Below, one piece after another: positions 48,005 to 55,220 of a stretch of 64,000 bases of DNA. The translations under genes and the position numbers were made by a program. The notes beneath the pieces were generated by a model. The model was not told the origin of the DNA and did no database searches. It saw nothing but the letters and a program-made list of their open reading frames with translations. Source of the stretch: Actinomycetes bacterium (GTDB lineage: Bacteria; Actinomycetota; Actinomycetes; Streptosporangiales; Streptosporangiaceae); the NCBI GenBank assembly GCA_021793235.1, contig JAJYTD010000002.1, positions 169,656-233,655 on the forward strand, in the 5' to 3' direction. Every line of letters starts with the position of its first letter. Position 1 is the first letter of the stretch.

Positions 48005-49114
48005 ATGGGTCCCCTCAACGGCATCCGGATCGTGGAATTCGCCGGTATCGGCCCGGGGCCGATGGCCGCCATGCTCCTGGCCGACCTCGGCGCCGACGTC
48101 ATCCGGTTGGACCGCCCGCAGGCCGCGGAGGCAGCCCGTGCGGGCCACCGCCCCCATATGAGCGCAGGGCGGCCCGTCCTCGGCGTCGACCTCAAGTCCG
48201 AGGACGGGGCCGCCACCGCACGCGAGCTGATCACGGCCGCCGATGTGCTGCTCGAAGGGTTCCGCCCCGGCGTCATGGAACGGTTGGGCCTGGGCCCCGA
48301 CATCTGCTCCGGCCTCAACCCCCGCCTGGTGTACGCCCGGATGACGGGGTGGGGCCAGGACGGCCCGCTCGCGCACGCTGCCGGGCACGATATGAACTAC
48401 ATCTCCCTCAACGGCTCCCTGCACGGAATCGGGCGGCGGGGGCAGGCGCCCATTCCGCCGGTGAACCTGCTCGGCGACTTCGGCGGCGGCGCCATGTTCG
48501 TCGTCACGGGGATTCTCAGCGCCCTGGTGGAACGCCAGTCCTCCGGCGTGGGACAGGTGGTGGACGCGGCGATGGTCGACGGCAGCGCGTTCCTGGCGTC
48601 GATGATCTTCGAGGACCGCGAACGCGGCGCGTGGAGCGATGAACGCGGCACCAACTACCTCGACACCGGTGCGCCCTTCTACGACGTCTACGAGTGCGCC
48701 GACGGCCGCCACGTCTCTGTCGGCTGCCTCGAACCCCAGTTCTACGCGGCTTTCCTGGACGGGATCGGCCTGGCTGATGCCGACCTGCCCGACCAGTGGG
48801 ACCGCGGCGCCTGGCCGCTGCTGCGGGAGCGCTTCGCCGAGGTACTGGCCACCCGGACCCGCGACGAATGGGCCGCGGTCTTCGACGGCACCGACGCCTG
48901 CGTGCAGCCGATCCTGTCCATGCCCGAAGCCCCGGAGCACCCGCACGTCAAGGCCCGCGGTTCGGTGGTGCGCAAGGGCGGCCGCCTCTACCCGGGCCCG
49001 GCCCCCCGCTTCAGCCGCACCCCGGGAGCCGCCACCCGCGCCCCCGACTTTCCCGAGCCCGCTCTGGGGGACGCCCTGAAGCGATGGGGAGTGGACCTCC
49101 CCCAAAGCGGCTGA
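48005..49114 (+). CDS. Alpha-methylacyl-CoA racemase (CaiB/BaiF CoA-transferase family)
   Basis: Epimerises the 2-methyl group of branched acyl-CoAs so that they can enter beta-oxidation; 369 residues. It is close to the mycobacterial Mcr: PLNGIRIVEFAGIGPGP, LLADLGADVIRLDRPQ, VLLEGFRPGVMERLGLGP, RMTGWGQDGPLAHAAGHD, with the active-site His in AGHDMNYISLNG and the Asp in LLGDFGGGAMFV, and the Glu region FYDVYECADGRHVSVG. A GGAGG site lies seven bases before the ATG. It is divergent from rpfB and has no pathway neighbour in the window. Confidence 0.92.
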   Translation: MGPLNGIRIVEFAGIGPGPMAAMLLADLGADVIRLDRPQAAEAARAGHRPHMSAGRPVLGVDLKSEDGAATARELITAADVLLEGFRPGVMERLGLGPDICSGLNPRLVYARMTGWGQDGPLAHAAGHDMNYISLNGSLHGIGRRGQAPIPPVNLLGDFGGGAMFVVTGILSALVERQSSGVGQVVDAAMVDGSAFLASMIFEDRERGAWSDERGTNYLDTGAPFYDVYECADGRHVSVGCLEPQFYAAFLDGIGLADADLPDQWDRGAWPLLRERFAEVLATRTRDEWAAVFDGTDACVQPILSMPEAPEHPHVKARGSVVRKGGRLYPGPAPRFSRTPGAATRAPDFPEPALGDALKRWGVDLPQSG

Positions 49115-49145
49115 ACCGGCCGCGGCTCCCGCCCTGGCGGGGCTG

Positions 49146-50075
49146 TCAGTCCAGGGCGAAGGCCCGGCGGGCGTTGGCGGCGACCGCTTCGGCCAGGGAG
49201 TCCTCGCTCATCCTCTTGGCCTCGGCGAGAGCGCGCAGGGTGTGCGGAATCAGGTAGGGGGCGTTGGGGCGGCCCCGGTAGGGCTTGGGGGTGAGGAACG
49301 GCGCGTCGGTCTCCACCAGGACCAGTTCGGCCGGGGCCGCCTCGGCGGCCTCGCGCAGCTGGTGGGCGCTGGCGAAGGTGACGTTGCCGGCGAAGCTCAT
49401 GAAGTACCCGTGCTCGGCGCAGACTTTGGCCATGGCGGCGTCACCGGAGAAGCAGTGGAAGATCACTGTCTCCGGGGCGCCCTCCTCTTGCAGAATGCGC
49501 AGGACGTTGTCGTGGGCCTCGCGGTCGTGGATCATCACGGCCAGGCCGTGCCGCTTGGCGATGGCGATGTGGGCGCGGAAAGACTCCTGCTGGGCCGCCA
49601 CACCCTCCTCACCGGTGCGGAAGTAGTCCAGGCCGGTCTCCCCCACCGCCCGCACCTGCGGCAGCGCCGCCAGCCGGTCGATCTCGGCCAGCGCCTCCTC
49701 CAGCCCTTGCCTGCCTGCCGCGGGGCGGACCGTGCCGGCCCATTCGGTGTCGTCGACCTCGACCCCCCGGGCGCCGTCGCCGTGCACGATCCGCGGCGCC
49801 TCGTTGGGGTGCAGCGCCACCGCCGCCCACACGGCGGGGTGTTCCGCGGCGACCTGCGTGGCCCATTGCGAGGACGCCACGTCGACGCCGACCTGGATCA
49901 GCGGGGAGACTCCGACGGCCGCGGCGGCGGCGATGATGTCGGGAACATCGGGCGTCTGCATGTCCATGTGGGTATGGCTGTCGGCCACCGCCACCCGCAG
50001 CGGCTCAGGCGCCGGCGGCGGGGTCTGGGCGTTGCGGTTGCGCACGGCCTCGCCACTGCGCTTGCTCTTACTCAC
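49146..50075 (-). CDS. tatD: TatD family metal-dependent hydrolase (DNase)
   Basis: Cytoplasmic metallohydrolase with 3'-5' DNase activity in studied members; 309 residues. Metal ligands lie in ADSHTHMDM near the N-terminus, VGETGLDYFR, MIHDREAHD, VIFHCFSGD and LVETDAPFLTP, all conserved TatD positions. The N-terminal ~25 residues are basic and variable; GTG at 50075 is used, with a TTG three codons upstream as the alternative. rpfB follows after a racemase gene on the other strand. A long palindrome and a four-gene cassette separate it from metG. Confidence 0.92.
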   Translation of the reverse strand: MSKSKRSGEAVRNRNAQTPPPAPEPLRVAVADSHTHMDMQTPDVPDIIAAAAAVGVSPLIQVGVDVASSQWATQVAAEHPAVWAAVALHPNEAPRIVHGDGARGVEVDDTEWAGTVRPAAGRQGLEEALAEIDRLAALPQVRAVGETGLDYFRTGEEGVAAQQESFRAHIAIAKRHGLAVMIHDREAHDNVLRILQEEGAPETVIFHCFSGDAAMAKVCAEHGYFMSFAGNVTFASAHQLREAAEAAPAELVLVETDAPFLTPKPYRGRPNAPYLIPHTLRALAEAKRMSEDSLAEAVAANARRAFALD

Positions 50076-50162
50076 AGAACGCAAGTCTAGGGAGCGCTCG
50101 GACCGCCCACACCCACCCGGAGCCGGTGCTCCCCCGCCAGGCGACCGCGTGGAGCACTGCTG

Positions 50163-50236
50163 ATCCGCGCCGATCTCGGGAAAACTTCCCTCTCACACGC
50201 CGGTGAGAGGGAATTCGCCCCGAGATCGGCGCGGAT
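50163..50236. repeat. 74-bp palindromic element, copy A
   Basis: Outer arms atccgcgccgatctcggg and its complement pair perfectly (18 bp). Inside, ttccctctcac pairs with gtgagagggaa (11 bp) around the loop acgccg, separated by a 5-base internal loop. A near-identical copy lies 2.5 kb away at 52665-52734, and the two bracket the regulatory cassette. Confidence 0.85.
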
Positions 50237-50241
50237 TCATG

Positions 50242-50469
50242 TCAGAGGGTGTCGTGCTTGGCGGCGGTGAGGAACGCCCGCCACTCGGCGGCGGGAAAGA
50301 GGAGGGTGGCCTTGTCCCGGTTCTGGGTATCGCGCACGGCGGAGGCCTCGGGGGTGTCGGCGACTTCGACGCAGGAACCGCCGGTTCCGCCGCTGTAGGA
50401 ACTCTTCCGCCACAAGAGGTGGGAGGAGACCGCGTAGTGGAGAGGTCTAGGGGCCTCGGCGTTGGTCAT
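50242..50469 (-). CDS. DUF397 (BldB-like) protein
   Basis: Small 75-residue protein with the DUF397 core LLWRKSSYSGGTGGSCVEVAD, then VRDTQNRDKATLLFPAAEWRAFL. In Streptomyces such proteins are encoded next to WhiJ-type XRE regulators and are thought to act with them, perhaps as paired antagonists. Its ATG overlaps the stop of the upstream XRE gene by four bases (ATGA), so the two are translated together. Exact function is unknown. Confidence 0.9.
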   Translation of the reverse strand: MTNAEAPRPLHYAVSSHLLWRKSSYSGGTGGSCVEVADTPEASAVRDTQNRDKATLLFPAAEWRAFLTAAKHDTL

Positions 50470-51326
50470 GTGAATTCCTTCATCACCTGCCGGATGAGCG
50501 AGGAGGACGTACTGGGGGCCAATGCGTCGGCGCGAAGCTGCTCGAACATCCAGGAATAGCGCTTGAGGTCGTCTTTTCGATCGAGGTAGAGGCTACCGTA
50601 GCTGTATTCGATGTATACAAGGTCCGGTGCGGTGTGCTCGGGCAGGGTGAGTAGTACGAAGCGGCCGTCCATCGCGGCATGTGCACCGATGCTGTAGGGC
50701 AATACCTGGATCCGGACGTTGGGTGCCTCTGCGGTCTGCAGAATGCGCGTCAACTGGTCGCGCATGACTGCAGGACCGCCGACTACACGGCGGATTACGG
50801 CTTCGTTGAGGATGAACCAGAGGTCGGGGCACTCGGTGCTGGTCAGGACTTCCTGACGGGCCATCCGGAGTTCGATGTAACGCTCGCGTTCTTCCTCTGA
50901 GAGGTGTGGTTGTGCGGCGAGGTAGACCGCGCGTGCGTATTCGGGGGTCTGCAGTAGCCCGTGAACGAGTTCGTTCTCATAGGTGCGGATCGAGTCTGCC
51001 GCTGCCTCAAGCCCGACATAGGAGTCGAACCACTTCGGAACCGCTTGACCGTACTCGGTCCACCAACCATGCTGTTCGGCCTCCTTGGCGAGGGTGATGA
51101 GCTCGTTCTTCTGGGCGTTGGTCAGGTTGAGAGGCTCCGCCAGCAGTCGCACGGTACGCGGAAGGATCTTGCGGTCGCCGTTTTCCATCCGACTGAGCGC
51201 CGAAACCGACAAGCCGACGGACTCCGCGATGTCCTCGATGCGTTTTCCCTGCTCCAGACGGAGCGACCGGAGTTTTTCGCGCAGCTTGAGGTTTCGCAGA
51301 GTCGGGTTCGGGCGCGTGTTGGGCAT
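50466..51326 (-). CDS. XRE-family regulator, WhiJ-like (DUF5753 C-terminal domain)
   Basis: DNA-binding protein of 286 residues. The N-terminal helix-turn-helix is LREKLRSLRLEQGKRIEDIA, then ESVGLSVSALSRMENGDRK. The C-terminal ~180 residues are the DUF5753/Scr1-type domain: TYENELVHGLLQTPEYARAV, FILNEAVIRRVVGGPAVMRD, IQVLPYSIGAHAAMDGRFVL and YIEYSYGSLYLDRKDDLKRY. GGGGAG lies six bases before the ATG. It is coupled to the DUF397 gene, the WhiJ/BldB-like arrangement linked with development in Streptomyces, and probably autoregulates through the AGTCAA palindromes upstream. Confidence 0.9.
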   Translation of the reverse strand: MPNTRPNPTLRNLKLREKLRSLRLEQGKRIEDIAESVGLSVSALSRMENGDRKILPRTVRLLAEPLNLTNAQKNELITLAKEAEQHGWWTEYGQAVPKWFDSYVGLEAAADSIRTYENELVHGLLQTPEYARAVYLAAQPHLSEEERERYIELRMARQEVLTSTECPDLWFILNEAVIRRVVGGPAVMRDQLTRILQTAEAPNVRIQVLPYSIGAHAAMDGRFVLLTLPEHTAPDLVYIEYSYGSLYLDRKDDLKRYSWMFEQLRADALAPSTSSSLIRQVMKEFT

Positions 51327-51393
51327 TGATTGCTCCCCTTGGCATCGCTTCGGTGGCTCCAGTGTCATCCCACAGTCCCTGTAAAATCAACTC

Positions 51394-51406
51394 AGTCAAT
51401 TTGACT
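51394..51406. promoter_or_regulatory. Probable XRE operator 1
   Basis: AGTCAATTTGACT is a 13-base near-perfect inverted repeat about 70 bp upstream of the XRE gene. The same half-site recurs in operator 2, which suggests recognition by one protein. Confidence 0.5.
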
Positions 51407-51489
51407 AGGTCGCTTGACTTGGTTGATCGTCTGGGTGACGATGACATCATCGCCCAGAAACCCTATTGCCGCAGGAGAATCGGCACACC

Positions 51490-51501
51490 AGTCAATTGAC
51501 T
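51490..51501. promoter_or_regulatory. Probable XRE operator 2
   Basis: AGTCAATTGACT is a perfect 12-bp palindrome, 96 bp from operator 1 and about 60 bp upstream of the divergent HATPase gene, so both genes could be controlled by the XRE protein. Confidence 0.5.
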
Positions 51502-51559
51502 CTGGCTACTTCCCTAGTTGAATGCCGCATCCTGGGCTTGCCTCAAGGTGGTATTTGTG

Positions 51560-52054
51560 ATGTCTCTTCTGTCATCGTTCTCGCCGGTGCGGTGGGAGCC
51601 GCGGGTCTATCGCGGGTCGCTGGAGCTGGCCGGGCGGGTGCGGTCGCATGTGCGCGCCGACCTGGCCGCCTTCCCTGATGAGCTGGCCTGCGACGTTGAA
51701 CTGTGCGCCTCGGAACTCTTCGCCAATGCCTGTGAGTACACGGCCTCAGGCGGTCAGGACGGGGAGGTGGTCCGCACTCTGCGCCTGCCCGGGGAGGACC
51801 GGCTGCGGCTGGAGGTCACCGACGGCGGGTTCACCGACACCCGGCCCACGATCCCCGATCTCACCGGTACCGACTGGTTCACCTGTGAACGCCACCGCGG
51901 CCTGCTGATGGTCGCCGCCCTGGCCCTGGACTGGGGCTTCTATCCGGTCCTGGCCCACCCCACGCTCAACCTTGGGCTGGTGGTCTGGGCCGACTTCGCC
52001 CTTGCCCCCGGCCAGGCCCCTACCGGCCTGCCCCGCTTCGTCCACACCGCCTGA
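51560..52054 (+). CDS. ATP-binding (HATPase, RsbW/SpoIIAB-like anti-sigma) protein
   Basis: GHKL-fold protein of 164 residues. The N box is ELCASELFANACEYTASG, and the later ATP-lid motif is LRLEVTDGGFTDTRPTIPD followed by HRGLLMVAALALDWGF, as in the small Streptomyces HATPase_c_2 regulators. These are often encoded beside WhiJ/BldB-type genes. GGTGGT lies seven bases before the ATG. It is divergent from the XRE gene with the two palindromes in between. Whether it binds a sigma factor is not shown. Confidence 0.8.
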   Translation: MSLLSSFSPVRWEPRVYRGSLELAGRVRSHVRADLAAFPDELACDVELCASELFANACEYTASGGQDGEVVRTLRLPGEDRLRLEVTDGGFTDTRPTIPDLTGTDWFTCERHRGLLMVAALALDWGFYPVLAHPTLNLGLVVWADFALAPGQAPTGLPRFVHTA

Positions 52055-52164
52055 AGCACCACGCCGCCCGCACCGGCCGTGCCTGTATTGCCACCAGCGC
52101 CCCTTTCCACGGAAAAACCAACACGACCGATCCAGCACACACCCATATATCAAGGAGTCCGCCC

Positions 52165-52662
52165 ATGCCCAACGCCACCACGAGCAGCGATTACCCCGCC
52201 ACCGAACGACAGCAGGCCGACACCGACCTCAACGCCGAACTCGGCTCTCTCATCCGCCGACTCGCCGCCGTGCGCCCCGACATCCTCATCCCCGAACCCC
52301 CGCATCCCACGCCCACACTTGCCCCCGCTCCACCGGCACCCGCGCCCCCACCGGCTCCCATCCCGCCGCCCCGGCCCGTTCCCGCCCCAGCACACCGGCC
52401 CACCCGCGAGGACTACCCCGTCGACCGCGACGTCCTCGACACCATCACCCGCCTGTGCGCCCTGAAACTGGGTACCCACAAACCCGACGACCACTGGCCC
52501 GCCCACGCCGACGACGCATTCCGCGCCAAGAAGCTGCGCGTCCCCCTGGGCCGCCGTGTCTTCCCCACCCTCCGTCGCACAGCCCAACACGTCTTCTGCA
52601 CCATCGGCATCCTCACCACCGCCACCGCACCCATAGCCGCCACCGCCCTCCTACTCCCATAA
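52165..52662 (+). CDS. Proline-rich hypothetical protein with a C-terminal hydrophobic segment
   Basis: Unrecognised protein of 165 residues. It has an acidic/polar N-terminus (about 1-45), a Pro/Ala linker (about 46-80, repeats such as PAPPAPAPPPAPIPPP), a mixed segment DVLDTITRLCALKLGTHKP with WPAHADDAFRAKKLR, and a C-terminal hydrophobic stretch (IGILTTATAPIAATALLLP) that may insert in the membrane. AAGGAG lies seven bases before the ATG, and codon use looks genuine. It ends at palindromic copy B. It may belong to the same cassette as the XRE, DUF397 and HATPase genes. Confidence 0.6.
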   Translation: MPNATTSSDYPATERQQADTDLNAELGSLIRRLAAVRPDILIPEPPHPTPTLAPAPPAPAPPPAPIPPPRPVPAPAHRPTREDYPVDRDVLDTITRLCALKLGTHKPDDHWPAHADDAFRAKKLRVPLGRRVFPTLRRTAQHVFCTIGILTTATAPIAATALLLP

Positions 52663-52664
52663 AC

Positions 52665-52734
52665 CCGCGCCGATCTCGGGAAAACTTCCCTCTCACACGC
52701 CGGTAAGAGGGAATTCGCCCCGAGATCGGCGCAG
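52665..52734. repeat. 70-bp palindromic element, copy B
   Basis: Matches copy A at 50163 except for two single-base differences (a for g in the inner arm, a for g near the outer end). It lies between the cassette and the metG 3' end, where it can act as a convergent terminator. Confidence 0.85.
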
Positions 52735-52744
52735 GGAAACCGTT

Positions 52745-54565
52745 CTACCCCTCGGCCTTGTTCTCCAGGCGGGCCAGTTCCTCGTCCACGATGCTCGGGT
52801 CGAGTTTGGCGAAGAGGGGTTCGGGCCGGGACAGCGGCGTCCCGGGACGGATGGGGACGGACGTCCAGACCGCCGTGTTGTCGGCGTAGTCACCGGTGAT
52901 GACGGGGTAGGTGGTCGGCTCGTCCTTGCCGCCGATCGTGTCGGTGCCTTCGTCGATCCGCGGCATGCCCGTCCACACTCCGGTGCCGCCCAGCATCGCA
53001 TGCACCTTGTTGGCCGAATCCGGCAGGAACGGGGTGAGGAGCGTCTTGGCGTCGTCGACGAGTTGCAGGGCGACGTGCAGGACGGTCCGCATGCGTTGGG
53101 GATCGGTCTTCTTCAGCGCCCATGGCGCCTGGTCGGAGATGTACTTGTTGGCCTCGGCCACGGTGCGCATGGCTTCCTGCAGTGCCGCCTTGAACCTCGA
53201 CCGGTCCAGGTGGGCGCCGACGGTGTCGAAGGCGGCGGCGGAATTCCGCAGCACCCGGCGGTCCTCGTCGGTGAGTTCGCCCGCCTCGGGGATCTCGCCG
53301 ATGTTCTTGGCCGCCATCGAGATGGAACGGTTGACCAGGTTGCCCCAGGCGGCGACGAGTTCGTCGTTGTTGCGCCGGACGAATTCGGCCCAGGTGAAGT
53401 CGGTGTCCTGGGTCTCGGGCCCGGCCGCGATGATGAAGTACCGCAGCGCGTCGGCGGAGTAGCGCTCCAGGAAGTCGCGGACGTAGATGACCACGCGCCG
53501 CGACGAGGAGAACTTGCGCCCCTCCATGGTCAGGAATTCACTGGAGACGACCTCGGTGGGCAGGTTCAGCCGACCCAGCGAGCCGGGGTCGCCGCCGCGG
53601 TCGCCGGTGCCGTTGTAGCCCATGAGCATGGCCGGCCAGATCTCGGCGTGGAAGACGATGTTGTCCTTGCCCATGAAGTAGTAGGACTCGGCTTCGTCGT
53701 TCTGCCACCAGCGGCGCCACGCCTCGGGGTCTCCGGTGCGCCGGGCCCACTCGATCGCCGCGGACAGGTAGCCGATGACCGCGTCGAACCACACGTAGAG
53801 GCGCTTGTTCGCCTGGTCGCTCCAGCCCTCCAGCGGGATCGGCACGCCCCAGTCGAGGTCGCGGCTGATCGCGCGCGGCTGGAGGTCGTCGAGCAGGTTC
53901 AGCGAGAACTTCAGCACGTTCGGCCGCCATTGGCCGGCCTGGGACTTCAGCCATTCGCCGAGCACCTGGGTGAACGCCGGCAGGTCGAGCATGAAGTGCT
54001 CGGTGTCGACGAACTCGGGCGCCTCGCCGTTGGCCTTGGACCGGGGCTCGATCAGGTCGACGGGGTCGAGCTGGTTGCCGCAGTTGTCGCACTGGTCGCC
54101 GCGCGCGCCGTCGTAGCCGCAGATGGGGCAGGTGCCCTCGATGTAGCGGTCCGGAAGGGTGCGCCCGGTGGAGGGGGACACGGCGCCCTTGGTGGTGCGC
54201 GCGAAGATGTAGCCGTTCTCGTAGAGGCCGGTGAACAGTTCCTGCACCACGGAGTAGTGGTTGCCGGTGGTGGTGCGGGTGAACAGGTCGTATGACAGGC
54301 CGAGGGCGACGAGGTCCTCGACGATCACCCTGTTGTAGCGGTCGGCCAGTTCGCGCGCCGTCACGCCTTCCTGGTCGGCGAGCACCTGGATGGGTGTCCC
54401 GTGTTCGTCGGTACCGCTGACCATGAGCACGTCGTGGCCGGACATTCGCTGGAAGCGAGCGAAGACGTCGGAGGGGACTCCGAACCCGGATACGTGCCCA
54501 ATGTGGCGCGGCCCGTTGGTGTAGGGCCAGGCCACCGCAGTCAGGATGTGGCGTTTCGACGACAT
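52745..54565 (-). CDS. metG: Methionyl-tRNA synthetase
   Basis: Charges tRNA-Met; 606 residues, class I. The HIGH motif is [20 protein letters not shown], and the KMSKS equivalent is [13 protein letters not shown] (KFSSS). The zinc knuckle [18 protein letters not shown] near residue 150 has four cysteines. The anticodon-binding helical domain follows ([17 protein letters not shown]). There is no C-terminal tRNA-binding EMAP domain. In the conserved order tatD would be its neighbour; here a repeat-bracketed cassette of four genes lies between. Confidence 0.96.
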   Translation of the reverse strand: MSSKRHILTAVAWPYTNGPRHIGHVSGFGVPSDVFARFQRMSGHDVLMVSGTDEHGTPIQVLADQEGVTARELADRYNRVIVEDLVALGLSYDLFTRTTTGNHYSVVQELFTGLYENGYIFARTTKGAVSPSTGRTLPDRYIEGTCPICGYDGARGDQCDNCGNQLDPVDLIEPRSKANGEAPEFVDTEHFMLDLPAFTQVLGEWLKSQAGQWRPNVLKFSLNLLDDLQPRAISRDLDWGVPIPLEGWSDQANKRLYVWFDAVIGYLSAAIEWARRTGDPEAWRRWWQNDEAESYYFMGKDNIVFHAEIWPAMLMGYNGTGDRGGDPGSLGRLNLPTEVVSSEFLTMEGRKFSSSRRVVIYVRDFLERYSADALRYFIIAAGPETQDTDFTWAEFVRRNNDELVAAWGNLVNRSISMAAKNIGEIPEAGELTDEDRRVLRNSAAAFDTVGAHLDRSRFKAALQEAMRTVAEANKYISDQAPWALKKTDPQRMRTVLHVALQLVDDAKTLLTPFLPDSANKVHAMLGGTGVWTGMPRIDEGTDTIGGKDEPTTYPVITGDYADNTAVWTSVPIRPGTPLSRPEPLFAKLDPSIVDEELARLENKAEG

Positions 54566-54768
54566 GGCTCAAGCCTAAAGGGAGCGGCGGAGGAATTGGC
54601 ACGGGTTTTCGCCGCCGCTCGTTGCGCGGTGCCGGCGGACCGAACGGCCGGAACGGCCTGCTGCCCGGATCGGTAGGGTGTCCCCCGAGACACTGAGTGG
54701 TTTTGCACCCATCGATCCGCACGCTCATACGCGCGAGGCCCCGACGCGGCCGGTACTCCACGAAGGGG

Positions 54769-55161
54769 GTGGTCACCACGGTCCCCCGTGCTCTGGCCGT
54801 CCTGCTCGTGACGGCGCTGATGGTGCTCGGCGCTCCCCTGGCCCCGGCGGCCGCCGCGCTGTCGGCACAGGACCGCTCGCCCGTGATCGCCGAATCCGGG
54901 CCCTCTCCGCGCCCCTATGCCGTGGCCCATCCCAGGCGCGACATGCACACCGCGGCACTGGCCCTGTCGGCCTGGGGCGGCGATCACCGCCTGTCTCTGC
55001 GAGACCTGCCCGACGGGTACAGCCCGGCCCGCCCACTGCTGCCTGACTTCGGCTCCCCGTGGGGATACGTGCTGCTTCCGGAGTCGGCGTCGCCGCCGGA
55101 TGTTCCGGAGACGTTCGCGCTTCCGCTGGGACGTGCGCCGCCTCTCACCGCGCGTGTGTGA
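54769..55161 (+). CDS. Hypothetical secreted protein
   Basis: 130 residues with a clear Sec signal peptide (PRALAVLLVTALMVLGAPLA, cleavage near AAAALSA). The mature part is short and Pro-rich with no known domain (SLRDLPDGYSPARPLLPDFG). The GTG at 54769 is chosen for the signal peptide; the ribosome site is close and weak, and a GTG at 54697 is an alternative. It lies 59 bp ahead of secDF on the same strand. Confidence 0.5.
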   Translation: MVTTVPRALAVLLVTALMVLGAPLAPAAAALSAQDRSPVIAESGPSPRPYAVAHPRRDMHTAALALSAWGGDHRLSLRDLPDGYSPARPLLPDFGSPWGYVLLPESASPPDVPETFALPLGRAPPLTARV

Positions 55162-55220
55162 TCCCCCTTTGCCGGCACCGCTGTGCCGGAACCGTCAACG
55201 GTCCGTGAGAGGTTTTTCCA

